Origin: Nocardia sp. BMG111209
Lineage (GTDB): Bacteria > Actinomycetota > Actinomycetes > Mycobacteriales > Mycobacteriaceae
NCBI RefSeq assembly: GCF_000381925.1
Contig: NZ_KB907307.1
Location: forward strand, 3,100,001-3,164,000
DNA length: 64,000 nt
Reading direction: 5' to 3'
The notes beneath the pieces are model-generated. The model saw only the letters and a program-made list of their open reading frames with translations. It was not told the origin of the DNA and made no database searches. The position numbers and the translations under genes were made by a program. Every line of letters begins with the position of its first letter. Position 1 is the first letter of the stretch. Positions 1 through 7,849 of the stretch are shown here, in pieces.

Positions 1-2
1 CA

Positions 3-140
3 CTGCCCGGACTCGAAGTCCCCGTTGCCCATTGGCGCGCCCCCGCGCGGCTGGCCATGGTCACCGGCATGTTCAACCTGCTGTGGGCCGCGGTCACCGT
101 ACTGATGATCGTGCGACCCGGCTCGACGACGGGAGCGTGA
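3..140 (+). CDS. C-terminal end of a membrane protein (cut by left edge)
   Basis: Only the last 45 codons are inside the window; the reading frame is open from the left edge and ends at a TGA. The visible piece holds one hydrophobic segment, roughly residues 19-38 of the fragment (GMFNLLWAAVTVLMIV core), followed by a short polar tail, so it is the last membrane span of a larger protein. The family cannot be told from this. Its stop faces the convergent repeat-protein gene ten bases downstream. Confidence 0.5.
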   Translation: MPGLEVPVAHWRAPARLAMVTGMFNLLWAAVTVLMIVRPGSTTGA

Positions 141-150
141 CCGACGAGAC

Positions 151-666
151 CTAGTCCGCGGCCCACAGGATGCCCGCCATCGCGCGGCCGGCGATGAACC
201 ACCACGCCGTGGCGATCGCCGCGGTCCCGAACAGGGCGACCGCGATCCGCCAGGCGGGCATCGGGATCGGGGCGGGCCGGTCGTCGGGGATGTTGCGCAA
301 CCGATTCCCGTACCACCGCAGCCACCCCTGCGCGGAACCCAGTGCCTCCCTGGGGAACAGTCCGTAGACCAGTCCGAAGCCGCGGACCGCGCCGACCCCG
401 ATACCGCCGGTCCACAGCACACCGAGCGCGATCTGGCCGATGGCCGCGAGGCCGATGGCCAACTGCCCCACCACGAACAGGCCGCGCGCGAGTTGGCCCA
501 CCGCGACCACTCCGGTCGAAACCTGGCCCAGCGCGAAGAATCCGGTCGCGATCTGACCGATCGCGATGAATCCGGTCGCGTGCTGGCCCACTCCGAGAAC
601 ACCGACCGCCATCGGTCCGACGGCGATCACGCCGACCGTTCCCGGGCCGACAGCAAACATCTGCAT
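151..666 (-). CDS. Repeat-containing membrane protein (nine-residue GQ repeat)
   Basis: A 171-residue protein of unknown function. Residues 5 to about 85 are a tandem array of some eight nine-residue units of the form tG-h-h-A-h-G-Q-h-A, for example TGFIAIGQIA, TGFFALGQVS and TGVVAVGQLA. Near the C-terminus is a normal transmembrane helix (IAVALFGTAAIATAWWFIAG). The regular Gly spacing suggests a packed repeat structure in or at the membrane. The longer open frame extends upstream to 1092, but it then runs antisense to the flavin-protein gene, so the ATG at 666 was chosen. That start diverges from the flavin-protein gene, with 48 bases between them. Confidence 0.7.
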   Translation of the reverse strand: MQMFAVGPGTVGVIAVGPMAVGVLGVGQHATGFIAIGQIATGFFALGQVSTGVVAVGQLARGLFVVGQLAIGLAAIGQIALGVLWTGGIGVGAVRGFGLVYGLFPREALGSAQGWLRWYGNRLRNIPDDRPAPIPMPAWRIAVALFGTAAIATAWWFIAGRAMAGILWAAD

Positions 667-714
667 GGCCCGAAGCCTACGGCCAACCGGCCGTCCGGAT
701 GCGATCATGGGCGC

Positions 715-1170
715 ATGACGACATGGCAGGACGTGGAACAGTCGGTGCCGGAGTTCGCGCAGCGGGTGCGCGCCCTGTTCGACGCGCACCGGCACAAGAC
801 CCTCGCCACCATCCGGGCCGACGGCGCGCCGCGCATCTCCGGGATCGAGGCCGCCTTCACCGACGGCGATCTGGTGTTCGGCTCGATGCCCGCGGCCCGC
901 AAATCCGCTGATCTGCTGCGCGATCCGCGCTTCGCCCTGCACAGCGCCACCGTCGACCCGGTCGAGGGCGAGGAGGCGAAATGGCCCGGCGAGGCGAAGA
1001 TCGCGGGCCGCGCGATCCCGGCCGGGCCGATCGCCGACGGACCGGAGGGCGACAGCTTCCACGCCGACATCACCGAGGTGGTACACACCCACCTGAATGC
1101 CGAGGCGACCCTGCTGGTCGTCGAATGGTGGACGCCCGCACAGGGATTGCGCAGCGTGGACCGCGAATAG
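715..1170 (+). CDS. Pyridoxamine 5'-phosphate oxidase-like flavin-binding protein
   Basis: A 151-residue split-barrel protein of the PNPOx-like family, whose members bind FMN or F420 and reduce or sense small molecules in the cytoplasm. The N-terminal half has the family pattern: a helix (VRALFDAHRHKTLATI), then strand-turn-strand with DGAPRISGIEAAF, and the later G-S-M-P segment that normally contacts the cofactor phosphate. Length is typical of the family. The ATG at 715 was preferred over the upstream frame (from 493), which is antisense to the repeat protein. Substrate and choice of FMN versus F420 cannot be told. Confidence 0.75.
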   Translation: MTTWQDVEQSVPEFAQRVRALFDAHRHKTLATIRADGAPRISGIEAAFTDGDLVFGSMPAARKSADLLRDPRFALHSATVDPVEGEEAKWPGEAKIAGRAIPAGPIADGPEGDSFHADITEVVHTHLNAEATLLVVEWWTPAQGLRSVDRE

Positions 1171-1173
1171 CGG

Positions 1174-2226
1174 TCAGCGATCCGTCCGGTCCAGCCGCTG
1201 CCAGTTCGGGCCGGACGCCGCGAGATTCGGGTCGTAGGAAGCGTCCTCGGACAGGATGTAGTCGCCCTGTCCGTCGCTCCAGACACTCTCGTACCCGTAG
1301 GGCAACTCGACCGGGATCGGCTGCGACGGATCGTCGTACCGCGACAATCCCATGGTCGTCAGATACTGATCGTCGTAGATCCGATCGTACACCTGATTGC
1401 GCTGCTCGTAGCCGCCCATCACGATGTTGTCCATCGAATTCGACAGATCCTGCCCCATGTGCACGAGCTGCTCCCCCATCGCCACCTGCGCCCGATGCGC
1501 GGCCTGCTGCGCGGCGAACCATGTCTGCTGTTGCTGGAGCGCATTGCTCGAGGCCTGCTGGAACAGCCGCTCCAGGGCCTGGATCCAGGCCGGCTCCACC
1601 CGGAAGGTCCGCCGCGCGGTATCCAGATATTCGGCGTACTCGTCCCATCGGTCGATCGGCCCGCCGACCGCCAGCGCGGGGAACGTGAACCAGTACCGCA
1701 CCTGCTGAATCCCACACAGCGTGGGCATCGGGGTGGGGTCCGCGACCCGCGACACCATCGACACGATCTCGCGAAATGCCTGCCCGCGCATCGTGTATTC
1801 GACGGTGGCCCGGATGCTGTCGTCCCCCTCCTGCACCCGCCGCTGCAACTGCGAGGGCCACGGCGGCGCCGGCTCGTGCTCCACCCGCACCACCCGCAGA
1901 TTCCCGATTCCGGGCCGGACTCGCGGAAACAGCATGCCCAGCAACACATCCGCCGCGGGCCGGGGCCGCAGGATCGGGGCACCGTACTCCATCGCCCCCT
2001 CGGGCAGATGCCCGCCATCGACCCAGCTGAACGCCGAATTAGGCAGCAGCGCCAGCCACGCGCTCCCGTCCGGCGACTGCGCCGACGCCGCGGGCGTCAC
2101 CGGATTCAACAACGACTGATTCCACTGCAACCCCGACTGCGCCCGCCATCCTTGCGGCACAAGGAAAGTGAAGGCCACACGCTGCGTCGCCGGATCGTGA
2201 CAGCGCTGCACGCTGAGGCGGATCAT
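1174..2226 (-). CDS. Hypothetical protein (350 aa), unknown family
   Basis: I do not recognise this protein by name. It has no signal peptide or membrane span. The N-terminal two thirds look like a mixed alpha/beta domain (start MIRLSVQRCHDP; WLALLPNSAFSWVDGG near residue 60). A Gln/Ala-rich helical segment (LQQQQTWFAAQQAAHRAQ, about residues 235-255) is followed by a Tyr/Asp-rich tail (YGYESVWSDGQGDYIL) that may form a small beta domain. It ends four bases after the stop of the convergent flavin-protein gene and is divergent from the ABM-globin gene, with 72 bases between starts. Confidence 0.65.
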   Translation of the reverse strand: MIRLSVQRCHDPATQRVAFTFLVPQGWRAQSGLQWNQSLLNPVTPAASAQSPDGSAWLALLPNSAFSWVDGGHLPEGAMEYGAPILRPRPAADVLLGMLFPRVRPGIGNLRVVRVEHEPAPPWPSQLQRRVQEGDDSIRATVEYTMRGQAFREIVSMVSRVADPTPMPTLCGIQQVRYWFTFPALAVGGPIDRWDEYAEYLDTARRTFRVEPAWIQALERLFQQASSNALQQQQTWFAAQQAAHRAQVAMGEQLVHMGQDLSNSMDNIVMGGYEQRNQVYDRIYDDQYLTTMGLSRYDDPSQPIPVELPYGYESVWSDGQGDYILSEDASYDPNLAASGPNWQRLDRTDR

Positions 2227-2298
2227 CCCTCCAGTCTAGGACCGCACCGGGAACGCCACCCGGAATCCGGCCGTGCAACAGTGATTACAGTGTTACAG

Positions 2299-3060
2299 AT
2301 GACAATCGAATACATCCGTTACCGGATCGAGCCGCCGGCCGCCGAATTCGAGGCCGCCTACGGTCGCGCGTCCCGCGCACTGGCGAAAGCGCCGGAGTGC
2401 GTCGACTACGAACTGTCGCGCTGCGTCGACGATCCCGGCAGTTACATCCTGCGCATCACCTGGACCTCCGTCGCGGACCATCTGCGGGGATTCCGCGGCG
2501 GTGCGCATTTCGCCGAGTTCTTCGCCGAGATAGAACCCTATGTGCGGCAGCTCGAGGAGATGCGGCACTACGAACGCACCGCAGTGGCGGGCGTCGGCGC
2601 CTCGGTGCCCACCCTGTACGAATGGCTCGGCGGCACAGCGGCATTGGAACATCTCACCGCGATCTTCTACGTCCACGTCCTGGCCGACGACCTGATCGGC
2701 CCGCTGTTCGCCGGTATGGACCCGGACCATCCCCGCTATGTGGCGATGTGGCTCGCCGAGGTGTTCGGTGGCCCGTCGCGCTACACCGACGAGCGCGGCG
2801 GCTACCACAGCATGCTGGCCCATCATCTGGGCAAGGCCATCACCGAACCGCAGCGGCGGCACTGGGTGTCGCTGCTCCTGGACTCCGCCGACGAGGCCGG
2901 TCTCCCCGCCGATCCGGAGTTCCGGGCCGCCTTCGTCGGCTACCTCGAATGGGGAACTCGCCTCGCCTTCACCAACTCCCAGCCCGGCGCCCACCCGCCG
3001 CAGCAGGCCCCGGTTCCGCACTGGGGCTGGGGCGTCGCGCCGCCCTATACCCCGGCCTGA
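2299..3060 (+). CDS. Antibiotic-biosynthesis-monooxygenase / truncated haemoglobin fusion
   Basis: A two-domain protein of 253 residues. Residues 1 to about 95 are a dimeric ferredoxin-like ABM domain (MTIEYIRYRI start; W-T-S-V-A-D-H-L-R-G-F core). Residues about 103-235 are a group II truncated haemoglobin: the LYEWLGG start, the conserved PLFAGMDPDHP stretch, EVFGGPSRYT, and HHLGKAI with the likely proximal haem histidine, then YLEWGTRLA. The C-terminal tail is Pro-rich. Such fusions are known in actinomycetes; a role in oxygen, NO or quinone chemistry is the usual suggestion. The ATG at 2299 was chosen because upstream codons in the same frame are antisense to the neighbouring gene. Confidence 0.85.
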   Translation: MTIEYIRYRIEPPAAEFEAAYGRASRALAKAPECVDYELSRCVDDPGSYILRITWTSVADHLRGFRGGAHFAEFFAEIEPYVRQLEEMRHYERTAVAGVGASVPTLYEWLGGTAALEHLTAIFYVHVLADDLIGPLFAGMDPDHPRYVAMWLAEVFGGPSRYTDERGGYHSMLAHHLGKAITEPQRRHWVSLLLDSADEAGLPADPEFRAAFVGYLEWGTRLAFTNSQPGAHPPQQAPVPHWGWGVAPPYTPA

Positions 3061-3152
3061 CCCTCGGCGCGGCGTTCGGGCGTAGAGTGCGCGATCGGGG
3101 AGGTCGCCGGTCCATCGGGGACGTACGCCCCGGGCCAGAGGGGATGCTGCGG

Positions 3153-3617
3153 ATGTTGGAGACGGTTCCGGAAATCGTGGCCGCGGCCGTCGCGGCCGGT
3201 GCTGCCGCCGGGCTGAAGGAGACCGCCGCGCGCGCGGTCGGGGACGCCTACCGGCAGGTGAAAAGCCTGATCACCGGCCGGTATCGGCAGGTCGATCTCG
3301 CCGCGGTCGAGGCCCGGCCCGCCTCGGCGCATCGGCGCGACGAGCTGGCGGAGGATCTGACCGCCGCGGGCGCGAGCGGCGATGCGGAGTTGCTGGCGGC
3401 GGCGCAGGCCCTGCTGGCGGCGGTGCGCGCGCACGAGGCCGACGCGGGTGTGGCGGTGGGTGTCGATCTGGAACGGGTCCAGGCCGCCGCACTGCGGGTG
3501 CGCGAGGTCGAATCCACCGGTACTGGAGTACGGGTCGTCGACGGGAGTTTCGACGGCGACATCGAGATCGGTTCGGTGCGCGCCGGACGGCAGGACCCGC
3601 CGCCCGCACACCCCTGA
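3153..3617 (+). CDS. NLR-associated adaptor-like protein A, paralogue of the 5663-6331 gene
   Basis: A 154-residue protein of unknown family, homologous along its whole length to the small protein at 5663-6331: shared AAV-x-x-G near the start, AYR-x-V-x-SLI-x-x-RYR, and a C-terminal segment GVRVVDGSFDGDIEIGSVRAG that matches GVRIADG...VEIGDVRAG. The N-terminal part is predicted helical; the C-terminal 25 residues are beta-prone and contain I-E-I-G, similar to the (I/V)-Q-(I/V)-G core of RHIM-type amyloid motifs. The ATG at 3153 was chosen over 3144 because a GAGGGG site lies 9 bases upstream and the paralogue aligns there. Its stop is 18 bases from the stop of the convergent NLR gene. Confidence 0.6.
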   Translation: MLETVPEIVAAAVAAGAAAGLKETAARAVGDAYRQVKSLITGRYRQVDLAAVEARPASAHRRDELAEDLTAAGASGDAELLAAAQALLAAVRAHEADAGVAVGVDLERVQAAALRVREVESTGTGVRVVDGSFDGDIEIGSVRAGRQDPPPAHP

Positions 3618-3635
3618 TCTCCGGGAGATCGCTTG

Positions 3636-5843
3636 TCAGACCGCTGAATTCGCATTGCCGATCGCCGCGGACTGCTGCTTCCAGGTCGCGAGGATCGCCT
3701 CGAGGTGGCGGGTGTCCGGATGGTCCGGTCCCAGGGTCCGCCGGTGGTTGCCGAGGATCTGCTCGTAGAGTCTGATCGCGTCGTCCATGCGCCCCGCGGC
3801 CTTGTGCGCGCGCATCACCTGATCGCGACTGGTTCTGGTGTCGAGATGATCGGCGCCGAGCAATCGCTCACGATCGGCGAAGGTGCTGTGCAGCAACCGG
3901 ATCGACTCGTCCAGCCGGCCCACGGCGCGATAGGCCTCGGCGAGATTGCCGCGGGAGGCGAGGGTGTCCGGATGGTCGGCGCCGAGCAGCCGCTCGCGAT
4001 CGGCGAGGATCTTCGCGTAGAGCAGAATCACCTCGTTCGACCGGCCCGCGACGCGATAGGCGTGGGCCAGATCGCTCTGCGAGACAAGGGTATCCGCGTG
4101 GTTGGCGCCGAGGATGCGCTCCCGGTCGGCGAGGGTGCGGCGCAGCAGTGCGATCGCCTCGTCCAGCCGGCCGGCGCTGCGATAGGCGGCGGCCAGACTG
4201 TTCCCGGCGGCGAGGGTGTCCGCGTGCTCGGCGCCGAGGATTCGCGCACGGTCCGCCAGCACCTGTTCGTGCAGCGCGATCGCCTCGCTGATGCGTCCCG
4301 CCGCGCGGTAGGCCCTCGCGAGATCGCCACGGGACGTGAGGACTTCGGGGTGCGCGGCGCCGAGCAGCCGCTGCCGGGCGGCGAGGGTCCGTTCGAAGAG
4401 CGGGATCGCCGACTGCGGCCGGCCCGCCGCGGTGTAGGCGATCGCCAGGACACTGCGGCAGGCGAGGAGATCCGGATCGTCCGGCTCGAGTACCCGTTCG
4501 CAGTCGGCGAGCAGCCGTGCGGCGAATCGGATGGCGCGCGTGGTGTTCTCGGCCGCGGTCAACTGCTCGGCGGCCCAGATCCGGACGTGGATCAGGCGGC
4601 GCGCGACCTCCGGAACACCGTCGGCCGGAAGGGTATCGGTGATCGCGTCGATATGGTCGGCCAGCCGCGCGCCCTCGATCCGCCGCTGCCACGCGAAAGT
4701 GCGCTCGAAGACATGGTTTTCGACGGTGGTGAGGGCATGGTCGAGCAGCCGGAGCCGATCGCCGGGACGGTCGGCGCGTTCGCGCACGACCCGGCCGACC
4801 AGCCGATGCATGACGACCGCGGTGCCGTCGTCGGACCAGGCGAGCAGCGAACTTCCGACACAACGGGCGAGCGCCTCGTCGACCCGCGGTTCCCCGGCCA
4901 GCAGGCTGCGCGCGACGCCGGTCGGCGACAACATCGCGGTCAGTTCCAGCAGTCCGGTGACCGCCGCATCGAGTTCGCCGTCGCCACCGAGGGTTTCGGT
5001 GGTCTCGAGCGACAGCAGGATCGCCTTGTCGGCCCGGCTCGGATGCGCGTGCCCCGGTAGGCGGGTGAGCGCGCTCGGCAGCGCCGCCAGCAGTTGCCGG
5101 TAACGGCCGTAGTCCAGGCGGCGTTTCGCGATGGTGGCCGCCGCCTGCGTCAACGCGAGCGGCAGATCACCGAGATCCGCGGCGACGGCATCGGCGCCGT
5201 CCGCGTCGGCGATCCCGGTGGCCGCGCCGAGATAGCGGACGGACTCGGACCGGTCGAAGACCGGGAGGTGCAGCAACTCCCCCAGCGTGCCGAAATCGTT
5301 GTCGGTACTGGTGATCAGAACCTTGGTGCCGCTGTGGGTCGGGAGGAACCGGCTGATCCGGTCGGGATCGGTGGCGTTGTCCAGGACGAGCAATCCGGGG
5401 TCGGGCCGCCCGCTGAGATGGTCGCGCAACCGGACCGCGGATCGCTGCGAATCCCCGGTCGGATCGGCGACACCGATCCGGGTGGCGACCGCGGCGAGGC
5501 CGTCCAGCAACGTATCCGGTGTCTCGGCGTCGACCCAGGCGATCAGCGCGCAGGTCCCCGCGGCGAGCGCCGCCCGCGCACAGGCCGCAGCCAATTGCGT
5601 CTTCCCGACGCCGCGCATCCCGGTGGCCACCACGGCCACCGAGGTTTCGGCCAGCAGATCGGTCAGCAGTCCCGATTCGTCGCGCGCCACGAAATGCGCC
5701 GGCGCGGCGGGTATCCGGCCCACCACGATGTGCCGCTCCGGATCCTCGATCGGCGGGCCACCGGCCCCGAGGTAGAAGGCGATCTTCTCGGCGTTGTTGC
5801 CGACGACGCGGAACGTGGCCCCCTGCGCGATCGAGGCAGGCAC
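3636..5843 (-). CDS. NB-ARC/TPR STAND NTPase (NLR-like)
   Basis: A 735-residue signalling ATPase. Residues 1-30 are a short non-catalytic leader with a beta-prone motif (FRVVGNNAEKIAFYLG). The NB-ARC domain spans about 50-330, with P-loop GMRGVGKTQ at 75-83, Walker B LLVLDN at 151-156, an ITST sensor around 177, and the GDLPLAL motif near 228. A helical region leads to seven 42-residue kinesin-light-chain-type TPRs (about 450-725), each starting like LGADHPDT. Such STAND proteins oligomerise when the repeats sense a ligand. The GTG start at 5843 lies inside the 3' end of the upstream adaptor gene; the frame is also open further upstream. Context suggests an anti-phage or cell-death module, which is inference. 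Confidence 0.85.
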   Translation of the reverse strand: MPASIAQGATFRVVGNNAEKIAFYLGAGGPPIEDPERHIVVGRIPAAPAHFVARDESGLLTDLLAETSVAVVATGMRGVGKTQLAAACARAALAAGTCALIAWVDAETPDTLLDGLAAVATRIGVADPTGDSQRSAVRLRDHLSGRPDPGLLVLDNATDPDRISRFLPTHSGTKVLITSTDNDFGTLGELLHLPVFDRSESVRYLGAATGIADADGADAVAADLGDLPLALTQAAATIAKRRLDYGRYRQLLAALPSALTRLPGHAHPSRADKAILLSLETTETLGGDGELDAAVTGLLELTAMLSPTGVARSLLAGEPRVDEALARCVGSSLLAWSDDGTAVVMHRLVGRVVRERADRPGDRLRLLDHALTTVENHVFERTFAWQRRIEGARLADHIDAITDTLPADGVPEVARRLIHVRIWAAEQLTAAENTTRAIRFAARLLADCERVLEPDDPDLLACRSVLAIAYTAAGRPQSAIPLFERTLAARQRLLGAAHPEVLTSRGDLARAYRAAGRISEAIALHEQVLADRARILGAEHADTLAAGNSLAAAYRSAGRLDEAIALLRRTLADRERILGANHADTLVSQSDLAHAYRVAGRSNEVILLYAKILADRERLLGADHPDTLASRGNLAEAYRAVGRLDESIRLLHSTFADRERLLGADHLDTRTSRDQVMRAHKAAGRMDDAIRLYEQILGNHRRTLGPDHPDTRHLEAILATWKQQSAAIGNANSAV

Positions 5844-6331
5844 GGCGACCGGGGGTGCTGTCGGCGTGCCCGGGAAGGGCCCGGCGGATCGACCGGCCCG
5901 GCCCGGACGTCGCCGATCTCGACCGGGCCGGCGACGATGCCGTCGGCGATCCGGACCCCGGTCTGCGGTGATCGGACCGTCCCGATCCGGATCGCGGACG
6001 CCCGGACCCGCACCAGATCGATACCGGCCGCGGCGACCGCCGGGACCTGCCGATCGTCCAGCACGGAGATCAGATGGATTGCGGCAGTGAGTAATTCGTG
6101 ATCGTGCGCGGCACCCGCGTCCTGCAACTCCTCCGCCAGGACCGCACGCCGCGCCGGCGAATCCGGACGCCGCTCGACCGCGGTGACATCGGCGGATCGA
6201 TACCGGCTCGCGATCAGGCTCCCGACCGCCCGATAGGCCGCGGCGACCGCCGGTTCGGCGCTGTCGCCTCCGGCCGCGGCGCCGGAAGCCACCGCATCGG
6301 CCACGATCGCCGGCAGCGACTCCGACCCCAT
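5663..6331 (-). CDS. NLR-associated adaptor-like protein B (frame overlaps NLR gene)
   Basis: A 222-codon frame whose first 149 or so residues are homologous to protein A at 3153-3617, including the terminal motif GVRIADG...VEIGDVRAG. Beyond residue about 150 the translation becomes Arg/Ser/Pro-rich and runs 181 bases into the NLR gene in a different frame, where the NLR frame is clearly the coding one. So either the real protein has a junk tail, or a frameshift (natural or a sequencing error) has separated what was one long adaptor-NLR protein. The ATG at 6331 follows an AGGGGA site. The protein is first in an adaptor-NLR operon. Confidence 0.6.
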   Translation of the reverse strand: MGSESLPAIVADAVASGAAAGGDSAEPAVAAAYRAVGSLIASRYRSADVTAVERRPDSPARRAVLAEELQDAGAAHDHELLTAAIHLISVLDDRQVPAVAAAGIDLVRVRASAIRIGTVRSPQTGVRIADGIVAGPVEIGDVRAGPVDPPGPSRARRQHPRSPCLPRSRRGPRSASSATTPRRSPSTSGPVARRSRIRSGTSWWAGYPPRRRISWRATNRDC

Positions 6332-6358
6332 GGATTCCCCTGTCCGAGCGGAACAGTC

Positions 6359-6370
6359 GACCGTACGGTC
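6359..6370. promoter_or_regulatory. Perfect palindrome upstream of the adaptor-NLR operon
   Basis: GACCGTACGGTC is a perfect 12-base palindrome 28 bases upstream of the adaptor B start. Read on the minus strand, a TACGGT that could serve as a -10 element lies inside it. It may be a repressor site, but no regulator is assigned. Confidence 0.35.
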
Positions 6371-6418
6371 ATGAAACTACCACTGTCCGAACCGGACCCG
6401 GCGCCGAGCCGGTGGCCG

Positions 6419-7207
6419 TCACGGCCGGAACGCGCCGGGGTCCTCGATCACGGCGACCGCCATCCGGCCACCGTCGACGTCGACGACGGTGCCGTGCACG
6501 AACGCGGCGTCGTCGGAGGCGAGGTAGGTGGCCGCGGCGGCGATCGCGTCGGGGTGCCCGGCCCGGCCGGCCGGAGTGCCGTGCATGAGGACCTCGGAGG
6601 CGCGGGCCGGGCCGGCCGCCTGCGCGGGGTCCACGATCACTCCGGGCGAGATCGCGTTGACGCGGATGCCCCGCGGCCCCAATTCGGCCGCCCAGGCGCG
6701 GGTGAGCGTTTCCATCGCGCCCTTGGTCGAGGCGTAGAGCGCGCCGACCGGCAGGCCCAGGCGGGCCACCCAGGAACCCAGGTTGACGAGCACGCCGCCA
6801 CCGGCCTCGATCATCCGCGGCGCGATCGCCTGGGTGAGGAAGTACGGCGCCTTGACGTTGACCGCGTAGACCCGGTCGAACATCTCCTCGTCGGCGGTGA
6901 GGGTCGTCGACGCCGGGAAGATGCCGGCGTTGTTCACGAGGATGTCGAGACGGCCGCCGAGCCGTTCGGCGGCCGCGTCGGCGAGTGCGCGGCTCGCGGC
7001 CGCGGTGCCGTCGAGGTCGGCGTGCACGAAGTCCGCGCGGCCGCCCTTGTCGCGGATCTGCGCGACCACGGCCGCGCCGCGGGCGTCGTCCCGGCCCGAG
7101 ACGACGACGTGCGCACCCGCGCCGGCGAAGGCCAGCGCGATGGCACGTCCGATATTGCTGGTGGAACCCGTGATCAGGGCCGTCCTGCCCTGGAGACGTG
7201 ATGACAT
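6419..7207 (-). CDS. SDR family NAD(P)-dependent oxidoreductase
   Basis: A 262-residue classical short-chain dehydrogenase/reductase, cytoplasmic. The nucleotide motif TGSTSNIGRA is near residue 12, VNNAGIF near 90, and the catalytic Tyr-Lys pair is in YASTKGA near 160, preceded by the active-site Ser of NLGS. The ATG at 7207 was preferred to the longer frame from 7243, which would place coding sequence inside the palindromic operator. It lies 57 bases downstream of the TetR gene on the same strand, so it is the likely target of that repressor. Substrate unknown. Confidence 0.85.
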   Translation of the reverse strand: MSSRLQGRTALITGSTSNIGRAIALAFAGAGAHVVVSGRDDARGAAVVAQIRDKGGRADFVHADLDGTAAASRALADAAAERLGGRLDILVNNAGIFPASTTLTADEEMFDRVYAVNVKAPYFLTQAIAPRMIEAGGGVLVNLGSWVARLGLPVGALYASTKGAMETLTRAWAAELGPRGIRVNAISPGVIVDPAQAAGPARASEVLMHGTPAGRAGHPDAIAAAATYLASDDAAFVHGTVVDVDGGRMAVAVIEDPGAFRP

Positions 7208-7230
7208 GTCCGCGACGGTAGGAGCGGATT

Positions 7231-7250
7231 TCTGGACCGGCAAGTCCAGA
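7231..7250. promoter_or_regulatory. Probable TetR operator and leaderless promoter of the SDR gene
   Basis: A perfect inverted repeat with 7-base arms (TCTGGAC, 6-base spacer, GTCCAGA) sits in the 57-base gap between the TetR gene and the SDR gene. On the minus strand a TTGCCG within the site is followed 17 bases later by TACCGT, which ends 7 bases before the SDR ATG. This would make a nearly leaderless transcript with the operator covering the -35 region. Confidence 0.55.
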
Positions 7251-7264
7251 AAATATCCGGCCGG

Positions 7265-7849
7265 TCAGACACCCCTGAGGTGCTCGATGAGGGTGTCCAG
7301 GGCCGCCTCGAGGTGGCCGATCTCGCCCGTCGAGCGCAGCACCTGCACGCCGCCCTGGATACCCGCGACGAACGCGGACGCGACCCGGTCGGGGTCCAGC
7401 CCGGCGCGGACCTGCCCACTGTCCTGCATCGCGGTGATCCCGCGCCGCACCCCGTCCTGCCACTGCTCGAGCAGGGTGGTGATGACCTCCGTCGCGCCGG
7501 GGGTGCTGCGGGCCTGGCTCATCAGCGCGCCGAGCGGGCAGTTCATCCCCTGGGCGCGGTAGCGCGCGACCACCGCGTCCCGCCACGCGGTCCACGCGGG
7601 CCAAGAGGTCAGGGCCCCGAGGTGGGGCTGCTGATCGTCGAGCACCCGGTCGGCCTCGTACCGCGCGACCGCGAGGAACAGTTCCTCCTTGCCACCGGGG
7701 AAGTAATGGAAGATCTGCCCCTTGCTGGTGCCGGTGACCGCGCGGATGTCGTCGAGCGTCACATCCGCGGGGTCGCCGCTGCGCAGATGCGTCGCGGCGC
7801 CCTCGACGATGCGCTGCCGCGTCGCCTGACCCTTTGCCGTGAGTGCCAC
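7265..7849 (-). CDS. TetR/AcrR family transcriptional repressor
   Basis: A 194-residue TetR-type regulator. The N-terminal HTH (TRQRIVEGAATHL ... VTLDDIRAVTGTSKGQIFHYF) is followed by a ligand-binding helical domain with the CPLGALMSQ segment common in repressors of oxidoreductase genes. The frame is open up to 7918, but the usual distance from start to HTH favours the GTG at 7849. It is transcribed with, and just upstream of, the SDR gene; the palindrome in their gap is the likely binding site. Confidence 0.8.
   Translation of the reverse strand: MALTAKGQATRQRIVEGAATHLRSGDPADVTLDDIRAVTGTSKGQIFHYFPGGKEELFLAVARYEADRVLDDQQPHLGALTSWPAWTAWRDAVVARYRAQGMNCPLGALMSQARSTPGATEVITTLLEQWQDGVRRGITAMQDSGQVRAGLDPDRVASAFVAGIQGGVQVLRSTGEIGHLEAALDTLIEHLRGV

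Noticed and set aside
3700..4500. Periodic DNA repeats of 126 bases as a possible satellite or array
   Set aside because: The periodicity is fully explained by the 42-residue TPRs encoded by the NLR gene.
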